A stretch of DNA of 64,000 bases from Radiobacillus kanasensis (GCF_021049245.1 NZ_CP088020.1:1060001-1124000); one strand, 5' to 3'; counted from the stretch's first letter, positions 29,830 through 38,241 are shown. The notes: a model not told the origin generated them from the letters alone. Numbers and translations: made by a program.

Positions 29830-30584
29830 AGTACGCCATTGTAACAGGTAATTCAAAAGGCTTAGGCGCATCCATTAGTTGCTTATTAATCAAAGAAAAC
29901 ATACATATCATTGGAATCTCCAGAACAGACAATGAACAACTTTCCAGACTAGCAAATGAGCATTCCGTTACATATGAGCATATCTCCTGCGATCTTGCCA
30001 ACCCAAATCAGGTAGAGTCTGTCTTTTCTGGGGTTGCCTTAAAGATCTATGGTCAAAACCCAGAACTTGTCTATCTTATTAATAACGCAGGGGTCGTAGA
30101 TCCTATTGATCGAACAGGGAATCATGCAGCAAACGACATTGTGGCACACACGAATATCAATTTTGTTGCGCCTGTAGCGGCTACCAACATTTTCTTGCAA
30201 AAGGCATCAATCAGTGAAACGAAAACGATAGTCGTTAATGTTACTTCTGGAGCAGCTCAAAGACCAATTTCTGGCTGGAGTCTTTATTGTGGAACAAAAG
30301 CAGGACTTGATCTTTTCACCGAAACAGTAGCAATGGAGCAAATGGAAGCGGAAACGGGAAACCTTGCTATCCTATTTAATCCAGGTATTATGGATACAAA
30401 TATGCAAGCATCCATACGCGCTTCCAGTCTAGATGCCTTTAGAGATGTGGAGGCCTTCAAGCAATATAAAGAAAATAACGAACTTCGTGATACAGATGTC
30501 GTTGCCCAAGCGCTAGTTTCTGTTTTGCTGGATGTTCCAAACATCGAGAATGGGAAAAACTATTCGATAAAAGAGTTACTTTAA
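29826..30584 (+). CDS. Short-chain dehydrogenase, benzil reductase (YueD-like)
   Basis: A 252-residue classical SDR. The Rossmann motif is TGNSKGLG near the N-terminus, then NNAGV, the catalytic Ser in VNVTSGAAQ, and YCGTKAG (YxxxK). The FNPGIMDTNMQ segment and overall pattern resemble B. subtilis YueD, which reduces benzil to (S)-benzoin with NADPH. The physiological substrate is unknown. Its start is served by an unusual hairpin-spaced ribosome site. Confidence 0.85.
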   Translation: MKYAIVTGNSKGLGASISCLLIKENIHIIGISRTDNEQLSRLANEHSVTYEHISCDLANPNQVESVFSGVALKIYGQNPELVYLINNAGVVDPIDRTGNHAANDIVAHTNINFVAPVAATNIFLQKASISETKTIVVNVTSGAAQRPISGWSLYCGTKAGLDLFTETVAMEQMEAETGNLAILFNPGIMDTNMQASIRASSLDAFRDVEAFKQYKENNELRDTDVVAQALVSVLLDVPNIENGKNYSIKELL

Positions 30585-30719
30585 AGTAAAAGGCCCCTAG
30601 AGGCAACAAGTGGCTTGGATTTCAAATGAGTAGTTTCGTTTTGGAGTACAAAACTGTACCCCTAGATTGAGCTGCTTTTTTATATGTTCACACCTATAGT
30701 GTCCGCCAATTTTACAAAA

Positions 30720-30747
30720 GTGTGATTGCCGAACATGGCAATCACAC
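30720..30747 (-). terminator. Terminator of the 24-residue membrane peptide gene
   Basis: A perfect 11-bp stem, GTGTGATTGCC with GGCAATCACAC, loop GAACAT, followed on the minus strand by TTTT. Confidence 0.78.
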
Positions 30748-30767
30748 CCTATAAATAGAATATATTT

Positions 30768-30842
30768 TTATCTTGTAAGTAGCCAAATAAGAACTAAAAT
30801 AACTGCAACTAATCCCCAAACGATAGCCTGTTTATTTTTCAT
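30768..30842 (-). CDS. 24-residue single-helix membrane peptide
   Basis: ATG 30842 on the minus strand follows GAGGTGGTACACAA. The product begins MKNKQAIVWGL, continues as one hydrophobic helix and ends WLLTR: a positive N-terminus, about 17 apolar residues and a short basic end. With its own ribosome site and terminator it looks like a real small gene. It may be an anchor, a regulator or a toxin-like peptide; no homology is recognised. It overlaps nothing else. Confidence 0.5.
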   Translation of the reverse strand: MKNKQAIVWGLVAVILVLIWLLTR

Positions 30843-30883
30843 TTTGTGTACCACCTCATACTGTTTCTATATTTGATAAGGGT

Positions 30884-31498
30884 TTAAACAATCGAGTACA
30901 ATTCCTGAAAACTATGAATAATGTAATCAGCATGATCATTTTTTTCGTTCCCATCAGTAAAATAACAAGCACTTATCCCTGCGTTCTTCCCTGATAATAA
31001 ATCCAAATCTCTATCACCAATCATGATGGCTTCTGAGCGAACCATATTATATTTGTTCATAAGGTAATGAATTGCATCAGGACTGGGTTTTCTCTCAAAA
31101 CCTTGTTTGGACGTTATAAAATCAGAAAAATAACTGTGTAGACCATACATTTTTAGTAGTTCAATTGACGATTCTCCACGATGGGTAAGTAAATAATTTT
31201 TTCTATTCGTTGCATGTATGTATTTACAAATCTCCTCAATTCCTTCAAATGGTTTAGCTAATTTTAATTCTGCCTCTTTTTTCCGTTTTTGATATTTTGT
31301 TATAAACTCTTTGTCAACTTGATGCTTTTTCTCATAGTATTTTATTGCAGATGATGCAGATACTTTCATCTGAATTACAATCTCCTCAAGTGGTTCTTCT
31401 ATTTCTCGTTCTTTCAGCAAATCTTTAAATATCTTTGCCATCACTGGGTAGGTATCAAAAAGAGTACCATCAAAATCCCAAATTACGTGCTTGTACAT
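30884..31498 (-). CDS. HAD-superfamily phosphatase (subclass IA)
   Basis: A 204-residue hydrolase resembling phosphoglycolate phosphatase. Motif I is WDFDGTLFDT with the nucleophile Asp; motif II is the Thr in YLLTHRG; motif III Lys is in GFERKPSP; motif IV is MIGDRDLDLLSGKNAG. A helical cap lies after motif I. The substrate is uncertain. It stands on the minus strand 50 bases after the Nudix gene, so the two may form an operon. Confidence 0.87.
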   Translation of the reverse strand: MYKHVIWDFDGTLFDTYPVMAKIFKDLLKEREIEEPLEEIVIQMKVSASSAIKYYEKKHQVDKEFITKYQKRKKEAELKLAKPFEGIEEICKYIHATNRKNYLLTHRGESSIELLKMYGLHSYFSDFITSKQGFERKPSPDAIHYLMNKYNMVRSEAIMIGDRDLDLLSGKNAGISACYFTDGNEKNDHADYIIHSFQELYSIV

Positions 31499-31548
31499 GT
31501 TGAATCCTCCTCCATATTCTCTTCTACCTTGTTGTGGATACTATCATG

Positions 31549-32166
31549 CTAATCAAATCTAGTAAACGAATGATCGTTAGTAACGTCCTCCCACAGCTGT
31601 AGAATTTGTTTCTTCGTATTTCGCTCTACAGATAACTCTGGCAATTCTTCAGGAGAGAAAAACTGAACCTGATGTGTTTCTAATCCGCCCTTCAAATCCC
31701 CGCTTATCCGTTCACAATGGATAAACACTTTATAAACATGGTAAGGAGAAGGAGGATGCTCATGCTTCAGATAATCATAGATCGCCAAGACACGCTTCGG
31801 ATTTACCTCAATGTTCGCTTCCTCCATACATTCTTTTATCACAATTTCTTTAGGGGAAAGACCAACATCAGCCCAACCACCGGGTAGTGCCCATTTCTCA
31901 TCAATTTTCTCTTGGACAAGCAGTATTTGCCCGTTTTCCACTATAAATCCCCGAATATCAACTTTTGGGGTTTGGTAGCCAACTTCATTGGTAAAAAGGT
32001 TGTCCAATTTTTCCATAGATACGTTTGTATAACTAGCCATGATTTCTTTGGATAAATCTCGTAACTGTTCATAGCGTTCGATATCATAGACATTTTTACT
32101 GTAAGCTAATCCCGATTGTGCTAATGCTTGTATTTCTTTTGCCCACGTTAACCATTTCTCTTCCAT
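31549..32166 (-). CDS. Nudix hydrolase with N-terminal Nudix_N_2 domain
   Basis: A 205-residue protein. The N-terminal helical domain (WLTWAKEIQALAQSGLAYS, then NVYDIERYEQLRDLS) is that of the YjhB-type subfamily. The Nudix box is GGWADVGLSPKE ... KECMEEANI, with Lys for the usual Arg and ANI for the usual TGL; the Glu metal ligands remain. Relatives hydrolyse nucleoside-diphosphate derivatives such as ADP-ribose. AGGAG lies 7 bases before ATG 32166, preferred over 32184. Confidence 0.88.
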   Translation of the reverse strand: MEEKWLTWAKEIQALAQSGLAYSKNVYDIERYEQLRDLSKEIMASYTNVSMEKLDNLFTNEVGYQTPKVDIRGFIVENGQILLVQEKIDEKWALPGGWADVGLSPKEIVIKECMEEANIEVNPKRVLAIYDYLKHEHPPSPYHVYKVFIHCERISGDLKGGLETHQVQFFSPEELPELSVERNTKKQILQLWEDVTNDHSFTRFD

Positions 32167-32250
32167 GGGTTCACTCCTCTCCAATACTACTCTCTTCCTA
32201 GTCTAGGATAACGATTTCAAAAGTAAAGACCTAAATTGGCCCTTGCCATC

Positions 32251-32278
32251 TTGCTTTGTGAAAAAAATCCGATATAAT
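32251..32278 (+). promoter_or_regulatory. Promoter of the ABC-F gene leader
   Basis: TTGCTT, a 16-base spacer, then TATAAT. It starts transcription about 255 bases before the ABC-F start codon. Confidence 0.7.
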
Positions 32279-32328
32279 AAAAGAGTATTATGAAAAGAAA
32301 GGACTGAACTGTAGGCTAATGAAGTACT

Positions 32329-32539
32329 AATCCTATTCCACTAAACGAGTTTTATAGCAAACATTTACTCGTTCCAGAGATAGGATAAGTATGCCCATTT
32401 TGCCACAGATGTGAGGAGATGACACTCTTCATAAGTTCCTTTGTAGACGTAACGTATCCCTATGGGGAAACCATGTCTAATTTGAGCTCGGCATTTATAG
32501 GTACACACATCCTCTCTGGAAGAACAGGGAGGTTTTTTT
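32329..32539 (+). promoter_or_regulatory. Attenuator leader of the ABC-F resistance gene
   Basis: Three parts. A two-tier hairpin pairs ATCCTAT with ATAGGAT (32330-32336, 32380-32386) and AACGAGT with ACTCGTT. A short ORF, MPILPQM (32391-32414), has its AGGA ribosome site in the 3' arm of that hairpin. A terminator pairs CCTCTCTG with CAGGGAGG (32511-32532) and runs into T7; the 3' arm is also the gene's Shine-Dalgarno. Ribosome stalling by an antibiotic would be expected to allow read-through, as for vmlR of B. subtilis. Confidence 0.65.
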
Positions 32540-34126
32540 ATGAGATTATTACATGCTAAAGATATTAAGTTTTCTATTGGGAACCGGGATTTATTGAATA
32601 TACCAGAGCTTTCTATTCATACAGGAGAGCGTATTGGTCTTGTAGGAAGAAACGGCCAAGGAAAATCGATGCTGCTGAAATATTTACTCGGAATGTTTGG
32701 CGATGAATCGATCGTGGAACAGAAAGGCCAGATTGGGTATTTTGAACAATTAAATAATACGAATCAAGTGGATTCCCATTTAAGTGGGGGAGAAAAAACG
32801 ATGCAAAAGCTAGCGGAGCTTTTCTCCGAATCCGCAAAAATTTGGTTCCTTGATGAGCCTTCGAATAATTTGGACTGGAAGAGAGTGGAGGAGCTAGAAG
32901 GACGGTTGCAAAAGGTGGATGGAGCGATGGTCATTGTTTCTCATGACCGGGCTTTGTTAGATAAGGTGTGTCATATCATATGGGAGTTAGAGAATGGTGT
33001 CCTAACCGAATACAACGGAAATTACTCCTTTTATCAAAAAAAGAAGGAGCTGGAAATCGAACAACAATACCAAGCTCATGAGGGCTATCTAAAAGAGAAA
33101 AAACGATTAGAGGAACGCATGGCACAAAAACAACAGCAAGCTAGTGGCATGAGAAAACCCCCTTCTAGAATGGGGAATTCGGAGTGGCAGCTGTATAAAA
33201 ATAAAGCAGCTGGTAAGCAAAAGAAAGTAGAAAGAGTTTCGAAGGTTATTCAAAAGAGGCTCGACCGTTTGGAAAAAGTGGAAAAACCAGAAGAGTGGGA
33301 AAGTATCCAAATGGATTTCACTCTTTACACGCCGATTCATCGTCGAAACCTTCTGATGGCTGAATCGCTTTCTAAAAATATTGGTGATCGAACATTATAT
33401 AAGATTCCGTCCTTAAAGCTAAAGACTGGTTCTAAAACGGCCATAATAGGACGAAATGGTATCGGAAAAACGACGTTGATTCATCAGCTATTATCAGGTG
33501 ATCCAACAATTGATGTGTCCAACAACTTGAAAGTTGGTCATTTCGATCAAGCGATTGAAAATCTCCCATTAGAACCTTCTGTTTATGAATATGTTTCTGA
33601 AGGAAGTCATCTGCCTGAACACGTGATTCGAGCTATTCTCGGAAGGATGTATTTCAAAGGGGATACGGTTTATAAACCGATTGATGTGTTGAGCGGTGGG
33701 GAGCGCGTGAAGGTTGCTCTAGCTAAATTGTTAGTGGGAGACTACAATCTGTTAGTGTTGGATGAGCCGACCAATCATCTAGATATCCATGCTCTACAGG
33801 CAGTGGAAGGATTGATTAATGACTACCCGGGAACTGTTTTACTTGTCTCGCACGATCGAACCTTTGTGGACCAAGTAGCTAATTGCTTATGGATTTTGGA
33901 AGAGCAAACCGTCCTCCCTTTCCAAGGAACGCTGAAAGAATATGAGGATTCTCTTGCTCAACCAACCTATCAAGCGAATGATGAGGACCAAGTAGCTTTA
34001 TTGGCTTTGAAGAATAAGCTCACAGATGTAATTAGTAGACTAAGTTTATTAAAGCCACATGAGGATAAGGAAGCGTTAGAGAAAGAATATGAGGAACTGT
34101 TGGGAGAGATAAGACGACGAAAGTAG
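32540..34126 (+). CDS. ABC-F ribosome-protection ATPase (VmlR/Vga type)
   Basis: A 528-residue protein with two ABC cassettes and no membrane part. Walker A motifs are GRNGQGKS and GRNGIGKTT; signatures LSGGEK and LSGGER; Walker B WFLDEPSNNLD and LVLDEPTNHLD. The linker between them (about residues 175-270), rich in Lys/Gln/Glu, is the antibiotic-resistance-domain region that reaches the peptidyl-transferase centre. It probably protects against lincosamides, streptogramin A and pleuromutilins. ATG 32540 lies 7 bases after GGGAGG in the attenuator terminator, so transcription and translation are both regulated. Confidence 0.87.
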   Translation: MRLLHAKDIKFSIGNRDLLNIPELSIHTGERIGLVGRNGQGKSMLLKYLLGMFGDESIVEQKGQIGYFEQLNNTNQVDSHLSGGEKTMQKLAELFSESAKIWFLDEPSNNLDWKRVEELEGRLQKVDGAMVIVSHDRALLDKVCHIIWELENGVLTEYNGNYSFYQKKKELEIEQQYQAHEGYLKEKKRLEERMAQKQQQASGMRKPPSRMGNSEWQLYKNKAAGKQKKVERVSKVIQKRLDRLEKVEKPEEWESIQMDFTLYTPIHRRNLLMAESLSKNIGDRTLYKIPSLKLKTGSKTAIIGRNGIGKTTLIHQLLSGDPTIDVSNNLKVGHFDQAIENLPLEPSVYEYVSEGSHLPEHVIRAILGRMYFKGDTVYKPIDVLSGGERVKVALAKLLVGDYNLLVLDEPTNHLDIHALQAVEGLINDYPGTVLLVSHDRTFVDQVANCLWILEEQTVLPFQGTLKEYEDSLAQPTYQANDEDQVALLALKNKLTDVISRLSLLKPHEDKEALEKEYEELLGEIRRRK

Positions 34127-34150
34127 ATAGAGTATTATAAATTTATCACA

Positions 34151-34183
34151 GAAACGCAGGGTTTAATCAAACTCCTGCGTTTC
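34151..34183. terminator. Terminator after the ABC-F gene
   Basis: A perfect 10-bp stem, GAAACGCAGG with CCTGCGTTTC, around 13 bases. It also lies at the 3' end of the convergent zinc-ribbon gene. Confidence 0.7.
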
Positions 34184-34193
34184 CGTTCCCTTA

Positions 34194-34393
34194 TTAAACT
34201 TTATCGTAACAGGTTTTGCAATATACAAAATTTGCATATTTGCTTAACACTTTGTCTAGAATCCCCAACTGGCATTTTATGCACGCTTGGTAGGGTATAG
34301 GGTAATATGTACAATCACCTCGTCTCCCTCTGACAAAGAGCGCCCACAATTTGTACAAGTTAACCTTCGATTAAAAAATGCTTTAAACGACAT
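34194..34393 (-). pseudogene. Small zinc-ribbon protein gene with frameshift(s)
   Basis: From ATG 34393 (GGAGG 6 bases upstream) the frame gives MSFKAFFNRRLTCTNCGRSL and on to VHITLYPTKRA before a stop. The downstream sequence in another frame encodes ILDKVLSKYANFVYCKTCYDKV, completing a two-CxxC zinc ribbon of about 65 residues. The total of 200 bases is two more than a multiple of three; two inserted G residues (in CGTGCAT and GGGG) would explain it and give KMPVG between the parts. It is either a recent pseudogene or sequence error. Confidence 0.55.
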
Positions 34394-34454
34394 AAGAAAC
34401 CTCCTCGTATATAAATACGATGGGATAAAAATTTCGTTTCATCTAAAGACCTAT

Positions 34455-34958
34455 TTAGTATAGCTTATAAACCATTAGATGCTCATCTAAATAACGTTTA
34501 CCAACTTTAATCGCTTGTTTTTCCGTACCGTATATCTCAAAGCCTATCTTTTGATATACATGCACAGCCTTTTCATTATCTGCAACGACACATAATTGTA
34601 GCTGTTCTATACCAGCCTCTTTTCCATAACGGATAACTTCTTGAAGTAACTTCGTCCCGATTTGTAGATTCCGGTGATTCTTGGAAACATACATAGCAAC
34701 AAGTTCTACTTTATGAGCGAATTTAGGGTGGGTTTTATGAACAAGTGTTACATTTCCAACTAGCTTACCATCCAAAAAAGCTCCAAAAAAACGTTGCCCG
34801 CGGTCTTGTAGGCGCTTCTTTAATTGTTCAATGGGATCTTCTCGATTAATAGCTTCTTCATAAGTAGTGATAAAAGCATCTGGCTCTTCTTTCAACGCTT
34901 CGAGTCGAAGCATCCAGCACTGTTCAGCATCATGTTCTGTAATAAGGCGAATGTCCAT
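34455..34958 (-). CDS. GNAT acetyltransferase
   Basis: A 167-residue single-domain GNAT protein. It opens IRLITEHDAEQCWMLRLEALKEEPDAF (a typical start), has KLVGNVTLVHKTHPKFAHKVELVAMYVSKNHRNLQIGTKLL spanning motifs D and A (acetyl-CoA loop here QIGTKLL) and LCVVADNEKAVHVYQKIGFEIYG for motif B. GGAG is 7 bases before the ATG. The substrate is not predictable; neighbours give no clue. Confidence 0.87.
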   Translation of the reverse strand: MDIRLITEHDAEQCWMLRLEALKEEPDAFITTYEEAINREDPIEQLKKRLQDRGQRFFGAFLDGKLVGNVTLVHKTHPKFAHKVELVAMYVSKNHRNLQIGTKLLQEVIRYGKEAGIEQLQLCVVADNEKAVHVYQKIGFEIYGTEKQAIKVGKRYLDEHLMVYKLY

Positions 34959-35080
34959 ATTGCCAACTCCTTTGCACCATCATACCATGAGGATAGAAAT
35001 CTGTGGTAAACTTGTAAAGGAGAAAAAATGTCAGTCAGATATACTGAAAATAGGTAATGAGAAAGAAAGGAAGTTTCCAA

Positions 35081-35836
35081 ATGATTACAAGAAAAAGCAG
35101 CCGTGAAATAGCGTTAATGCAAGAAGCAGGAAAATTACTCGCTCAATGTCATAAAGAAATTGCCAAACGAATCAAGCCGGGTGTAACGACAAAGGAAATA
35201 GATGATTTTGTAGAGGATTTCTTGGCAAAGCATGGTGCAACACCGGAACAAAAAGGGTACAACGGCTATGAATATGCCACATGTGCCTCCATTAATGATG
35301 AAATCTGTCATGGATTTCCTCGTAATGAGCCTTTAAAAAATGGGGATATTGTAACGATTGATATGGTTGTAAACCTAAACGGAGGATTAGCTGATTCCGC
35401 TTGGACATACGCTGTAGGGGAAGTAGACGAACAGACGGAAAAACTTTTAGAGGTTACGAAAACCTCTTTGTATAAAGGAATGGAGCAAGCAACAGCCGGA
35501 AAGCGAATCGGCGATATTGGTCATGCGATCCAAACCTATGCGGAAGAGGAAGGCTTTTCCGTAGTCAAAGACTTTACCGGCCACGGAATTGGACCGACCA
35601 TTCATGAAGAACCTCACATCCCGCATTTCGGTGAGGCTGGTCGAGGACAAAGACTAAAAGAAGGTATGGTCATCACAATCGAACCGATGATTAACATCGG
35701 AGCATGGGAAAGCCAAATGGACGACAACAATTGGACAGCACGTACGATTGATGGCAAATACTCGGCGCAATATGAACATACGTTAGTCATTACAAAAGAT
35801 AAACCGATTATTATAACAGATCAAGATAACCTATAA
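35081..35836 (+). CDS. map: Type I methionine aminopeptidase
   Basis: A 251-residue enzyme removing N-terminal Met in the cytosol. The five metal ligands can be placed: Asp in TIDMVVN, Asp in LADSAW, His in FTGHGIG, Glu in TIEPMI and Glu in YEHTLVI. It resembles the second MetAP of B. subtilis (YflG/MapB) rather than the ribosomal-cluster copy, judged by its isolated position. ATG 35081 is chosen over 35057 because AAAGGAAG lies 8 bases upstream. Confidence 0.92.
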   Translation: MITRKSSREIALMQEAGKLLAQCHKEIAKRIKPGVTTKEIDDFVEDFLAKHGATPEQKGYNGYEYATCASINDEICHGFPRNEPLKNGDIVTIDMVVNLNGGLADSAWTYAVGEVDEQTEKLLEVTKTSLYKGMEQATAGKRIGDIGHAIQTYAEEEGFSVVKDFTGHGIGPTIHEEPHIPHFGEAGRGQRLKEGMVITIEPMINIGAWESQMDDNNWTARTIDGKYSAQYEHTLVITKDKPIIITDQDNL

Positions 35837-35842
35837 GCCCGG

Positions 35843-35875
35843 AACCAGTTAACCCCAAAAGTTAACTGGTTTTTT
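35843..35875 (+). terminator. Terminator of the methionine aminopeptidase gene
   Basis: A perfect 11-bp stem, AACCAGTTAAC with GTTAACTGGTT, then T5. Confidence 0.87.
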
Positions 35876-35966
35876 CATACTAAGGTATAGACTAGCTCAA
35901 GCATGGTTCGGTATAATGGAAAAATATTTTACTAATTTACTCAACTAAAAGGATTAAGGGGTAGGA

Positions 35967-36710
35967 GTGAGGGGTTTGACTTCAAGAGCAATTGATGTTC
36001 AGAAAGATGCAAGTTCTAATGTATCCATGATCCAAAAAGGTGTAGCAAAAGGCTTTCCAATTATGCTCGGCTATCTTCCTATTGCTATTACGTACGGTGT
36101 ATTAGGGGAACAAGCAGGGATGTCAGTCACCGAAATTACTTTGATGAGTGTGATGGTTTTTGCCGGTGCTAGTCAATTTATGGGTGTTAATATGATTGCC
36201 TTAGGAACAGGCGCCATGGAAATTATTATCGCGACATTTGTATTGAACTTCCGTCATTTCGTGATGAGTTTATCATTTATGAACCGAGTTCGAGGGATTG
36301 GATTGAAGTGGAAGGTGCCTTTATCTTTTGGACTAACCGATGAAACGTTTGCTGTCGCTTCCTTACATCCGGAAAAAGCAAAAGAGGAAAACGGTGGTTA
36401 TTTTTACGCAGCCCTTATGCTCACGGCTTACTCTTCCTGGGTTATTGGTTCCTTTCTCGGTGGTGTTCTAGGAGACATTGTTCCGAGTAGCTTAAGCCAA
36501 AGTATGGGGATAGCCTTATATGCAATGTTTATTGGGTTGTTAATACCATCGGTGAAAAAAGAGTGGCGAGTGGGACTGATAGCAGTGTTTGCTATGCTTA
36601 TTAACTATAGTGCAAGCTTCATTATGAGCCAAGGCTGGGCCATCGTACTTGGGACCGTTCTCGGTGGATTTATCGGAATCCCGTTATTAAAGGAGGATGA
36701 AAAAGAATGA
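35967..36710 (+). CDS. azlC: AzlC-family branched-chain amino acid exporter, large subunit
   Basis: A 247-residue membrane protein with about seven to eight helices. Family signatures are GVAKGFPIMLGYLPIAITYGVLG and VFAGASQFMGVNMIALGTGAMEIIIATFVLNFRHFVMSLS in consecutive parts, and FGLTDETFAVA. With AzlD it exports branched-chain amino acids or analogues such as azaleucine. The start is GTG 35967 (AAGGGG 5 bases before) or TTG 35976. It overlaps azlD by four bases (ATGA). Confidence 0.9.
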   Translation: MRGLTSRAIDVQKDASSNVSMIQKGVAKGFPIMLGYLPIAITYGVLGEQAGMSVTEITLMSVMVFAGASQFMGVNMIALGTGAMEIIIATFVLNFRHFVMSLSFMNRVRGIGLKWKVPLSFGLTDETFAVASLHPEKAKEENGGYFYAALMLTAYSSWVIGSFLGGVLGDIVPSSLSQSMGIALYAMFIGLLIPSVKKEWRVGLIAVFAMLINYSASFIMSQGWAIVLGTVLGGFIGIPLLKEDEKE

Positions 36711-37000
36711 TCCTTCTCATTATTATTGGAATGGCTCTCGTAACCATTGTGCCAAGGTTTGTACCGGCATATATTGTAGACAAAGTACATTTTCCCAACT
36801 GGGTCAATCGCTGGTTAAATGCGATTCCATATGCAGCTTTAGGGGCATTGATTTTCCCAGGAATTCTAACTGTTATTCCAGACAAACCTCACATCGGCTT
36901 TTTCGGTGCTCTAACAGCGGTTGTATTGTCCTTTTTAGGATTAAACATAATCATTGCCGTAATCGGTGCTACTTTAACCGTATATGTTTTAACGATGTAA
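36707..37000 (+). CDS. azlD: AzlD-family branched-chain amino acid exporter, small subunit
   Basis: A 97-residue protein with three to four helices: ILLIIIGMALVTIVPRFVPAY, then WVNRWLNAIPYAALGALIFPGIL, and FLGLNIIIAVIGATLTVYVL at the end. The PRFxP motif after helix 1 is typical of AzlD. Its ATG shares ATGA with the azlC stop and AAAGGAGGATGAAA sits just before it, so the subunits are translated together. Confidence 0.9.
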   Translation: MILLIIIGMALVTIVPRFVPAYIVDKVHFPNWVNRWLNAIPYAALGALIFPGILTVIPDKPHIGFFGALTAVVLSFLGLNIIIAVIGATLTVYVLTM

Positions 37001-37026
37001 AAAAGCGCATTGAGATGCGCTTTTTT
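36999..37026 (+). terminator. Terminator of azlCD
   Basis: A perfect 12-bp stem, AAAAAAGCGCAT with ATGCGCTTTTTT, around TGAG. It may also end the convergent CDF transcript. Confidence 0.88.
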
Positions 37027-37034
37027 CCTTCCCC

Positions 37035-37910
37035 TTATTCCTCTTCCTTATATGGTTCAATATGAATATGAGCATGATTAATATCATGCTTTTTGGCTAA
37101 GACATCCTCTAATCTTTCTGTTATTTCATGGCTTTCTTGTACGTTTAATTCAGGATCAACAAAAATAGTAACCTCGACTAACGCTTGGTTTCCGTGTAGT
37201 CTACCTTTAATATCTTTTACCTCTTCCACTTCCGGATCTTTTTGGATGCTCTCTTTAATATTCGATATATCCTGTTCATCAAAACCATCGGTTAACGTAT
37301 GGGTGGCTTCCGAGAATATTTTCCAAGCAGTCCAACAAATGATTAATCCAACAATAAGACCAGCTACGGGATCTAGCCAAGCTTGTCCAAATTGTGCTCC
37401 TATGATGCCTACAAATGCCCCAATACTGACGAGTGCATCCGATTTGTTATCCTGTGCAGCTGCTTGAAGAGATAGACTGTTTATTTTTTTCGATAATCTG
37501 TAGTTGAACGTATAAATTCCTATCATAAAAACAGCAGAAAAAAGAGCGGTCCATGCTGTCAACATTGTAGGATGGGATTCAACACCGTTCCAAAGCTTTT
37601 CAACCGTGTCCAATATAACATTAATCCCGACTGTGATCATGATAAAGGCAGCAACTAGAGATGCGATCGTCTCTGCGCGAAAATGCCCATAATGATGATC
37701 TCCATCCGGTGGTTTCCGTGAAATGCGAAGGCCAATGAGAACAGCTATGGAAGCAATGACGTCGGTGGTGTTGTTTAAGCCGTCCGCCTTTAGTGCATCA
37801 GAGTTCCCAATTGTAGCTACGACTAATTTTAAGACAGACAGAAATAGATAAGCACCAATACTTACCCATGCTCCTATCTCTCCCTTTTTTAAGTTTGCAT
37901 ATTGCTCCAT
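37035..37910 (-). CDS. Cation diffusion facilitator (CDF) metal exporter
   Basis: A 291-residue transporter with six membrane helices and a C-terminal cytosolic ferredoxin-like domain. Metal-site residues are visible in helix 2 (DALKADGLNNTTD), helix 5 (DNKSDALVS) and the cytoplasmic domain (HINHAHIHIEPYKEEE, a His-rich tail). The first site pattern D-x3-D with Asn nearby is that of Mn/Fe/Zn exporters; specificity is uncertain. ATG 37910 has GGAGG 10 bases before it; the longer frame from 37985 runs through the leader hairpin and is unlikely. Confidence 0.87.
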   Translation of the reverse strand: MEQYANLKKGEIGAWVSIGAYLFLSVLKLVVATIGNSDALKADGLNNTTDVIASIAVLIGLRISRKPPDGDHHYGHFRAETIASLVAAFIMITVGINVILDTVEKLWNGVESHPTMLTAWTALFSAVFMIGIYTFNYRLSKKINSLSLQAAAQDNKSDALVSIGAFVGIIGAQFGQAWLDPVAGLIVGLIICWTAWKIFSEATHTLTDGFDEQDISNIKESIQKDPEVEEVKDIKGRLHGNQALVEVTIFVDPELNVQESHEITERLEDVLAKKHDINHAHIHIEPYKEEE

Positions 37911-37942
37911 TAGCGTTGGCCTCCAGTTAATTATATGTGTGA

Positions 37943-38000
37943 GTTCAAAAAGGAGGAGAAGGCAACTAGGTTCAACCGGTTTCACCCGAACTTTTTGAAC
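37943..38000 (-). promoter_or_regulatory. Long inverted repeat in the leader of the CDF gene
   Basis: On the minus strand GTTCAAAAAG and CTTTTTGAAC (10 bp, perfect) enclose 38 bases that include CTTCTCCTCC. That stretch is complementary to GGAGG-type ribosome sites, including the one downstream for the CDF gene. It could act as a leader switch or an intrinsic pause. The rest of the 37911-38241 gap shows no gene. Confidence 0.4.
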
Positions 38001-38241
38001 ATCCCCTTATAAGCATAGTAAGCTTACCAAAGAATGATAGAGTGAGTCTAGAGAAAAAGTGCTTCGCTTAGGAAGATTACTTTTCTATACTAAAACATGT
38101 TTACTTAATGAAACTTTTCGATTTAATCTTTACTTGAAAGGAAGTTCCATACCTATGGAAAAAAGTAGTTAAAACTTCGTATGTTTCTATCGAATTGATA
38201 CATACTATTTGTGAAATTCTTAAGAAATGAGGACGATTAGT

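Noticed and set aside
32419..32559. 46-codon ORF overlapping the start of the ABC-F gene
   Set aside because: Its GAGGAG directly abuts the ATG with no spacing and the codons run through the terminator hairpin; treated as a chance frame in the leader.
37093..37467. 124-codon frame antisense to the CDF transporter gene
   Set aside because: Antisense shadow of a well-supported gene, no ribosome site or family features.
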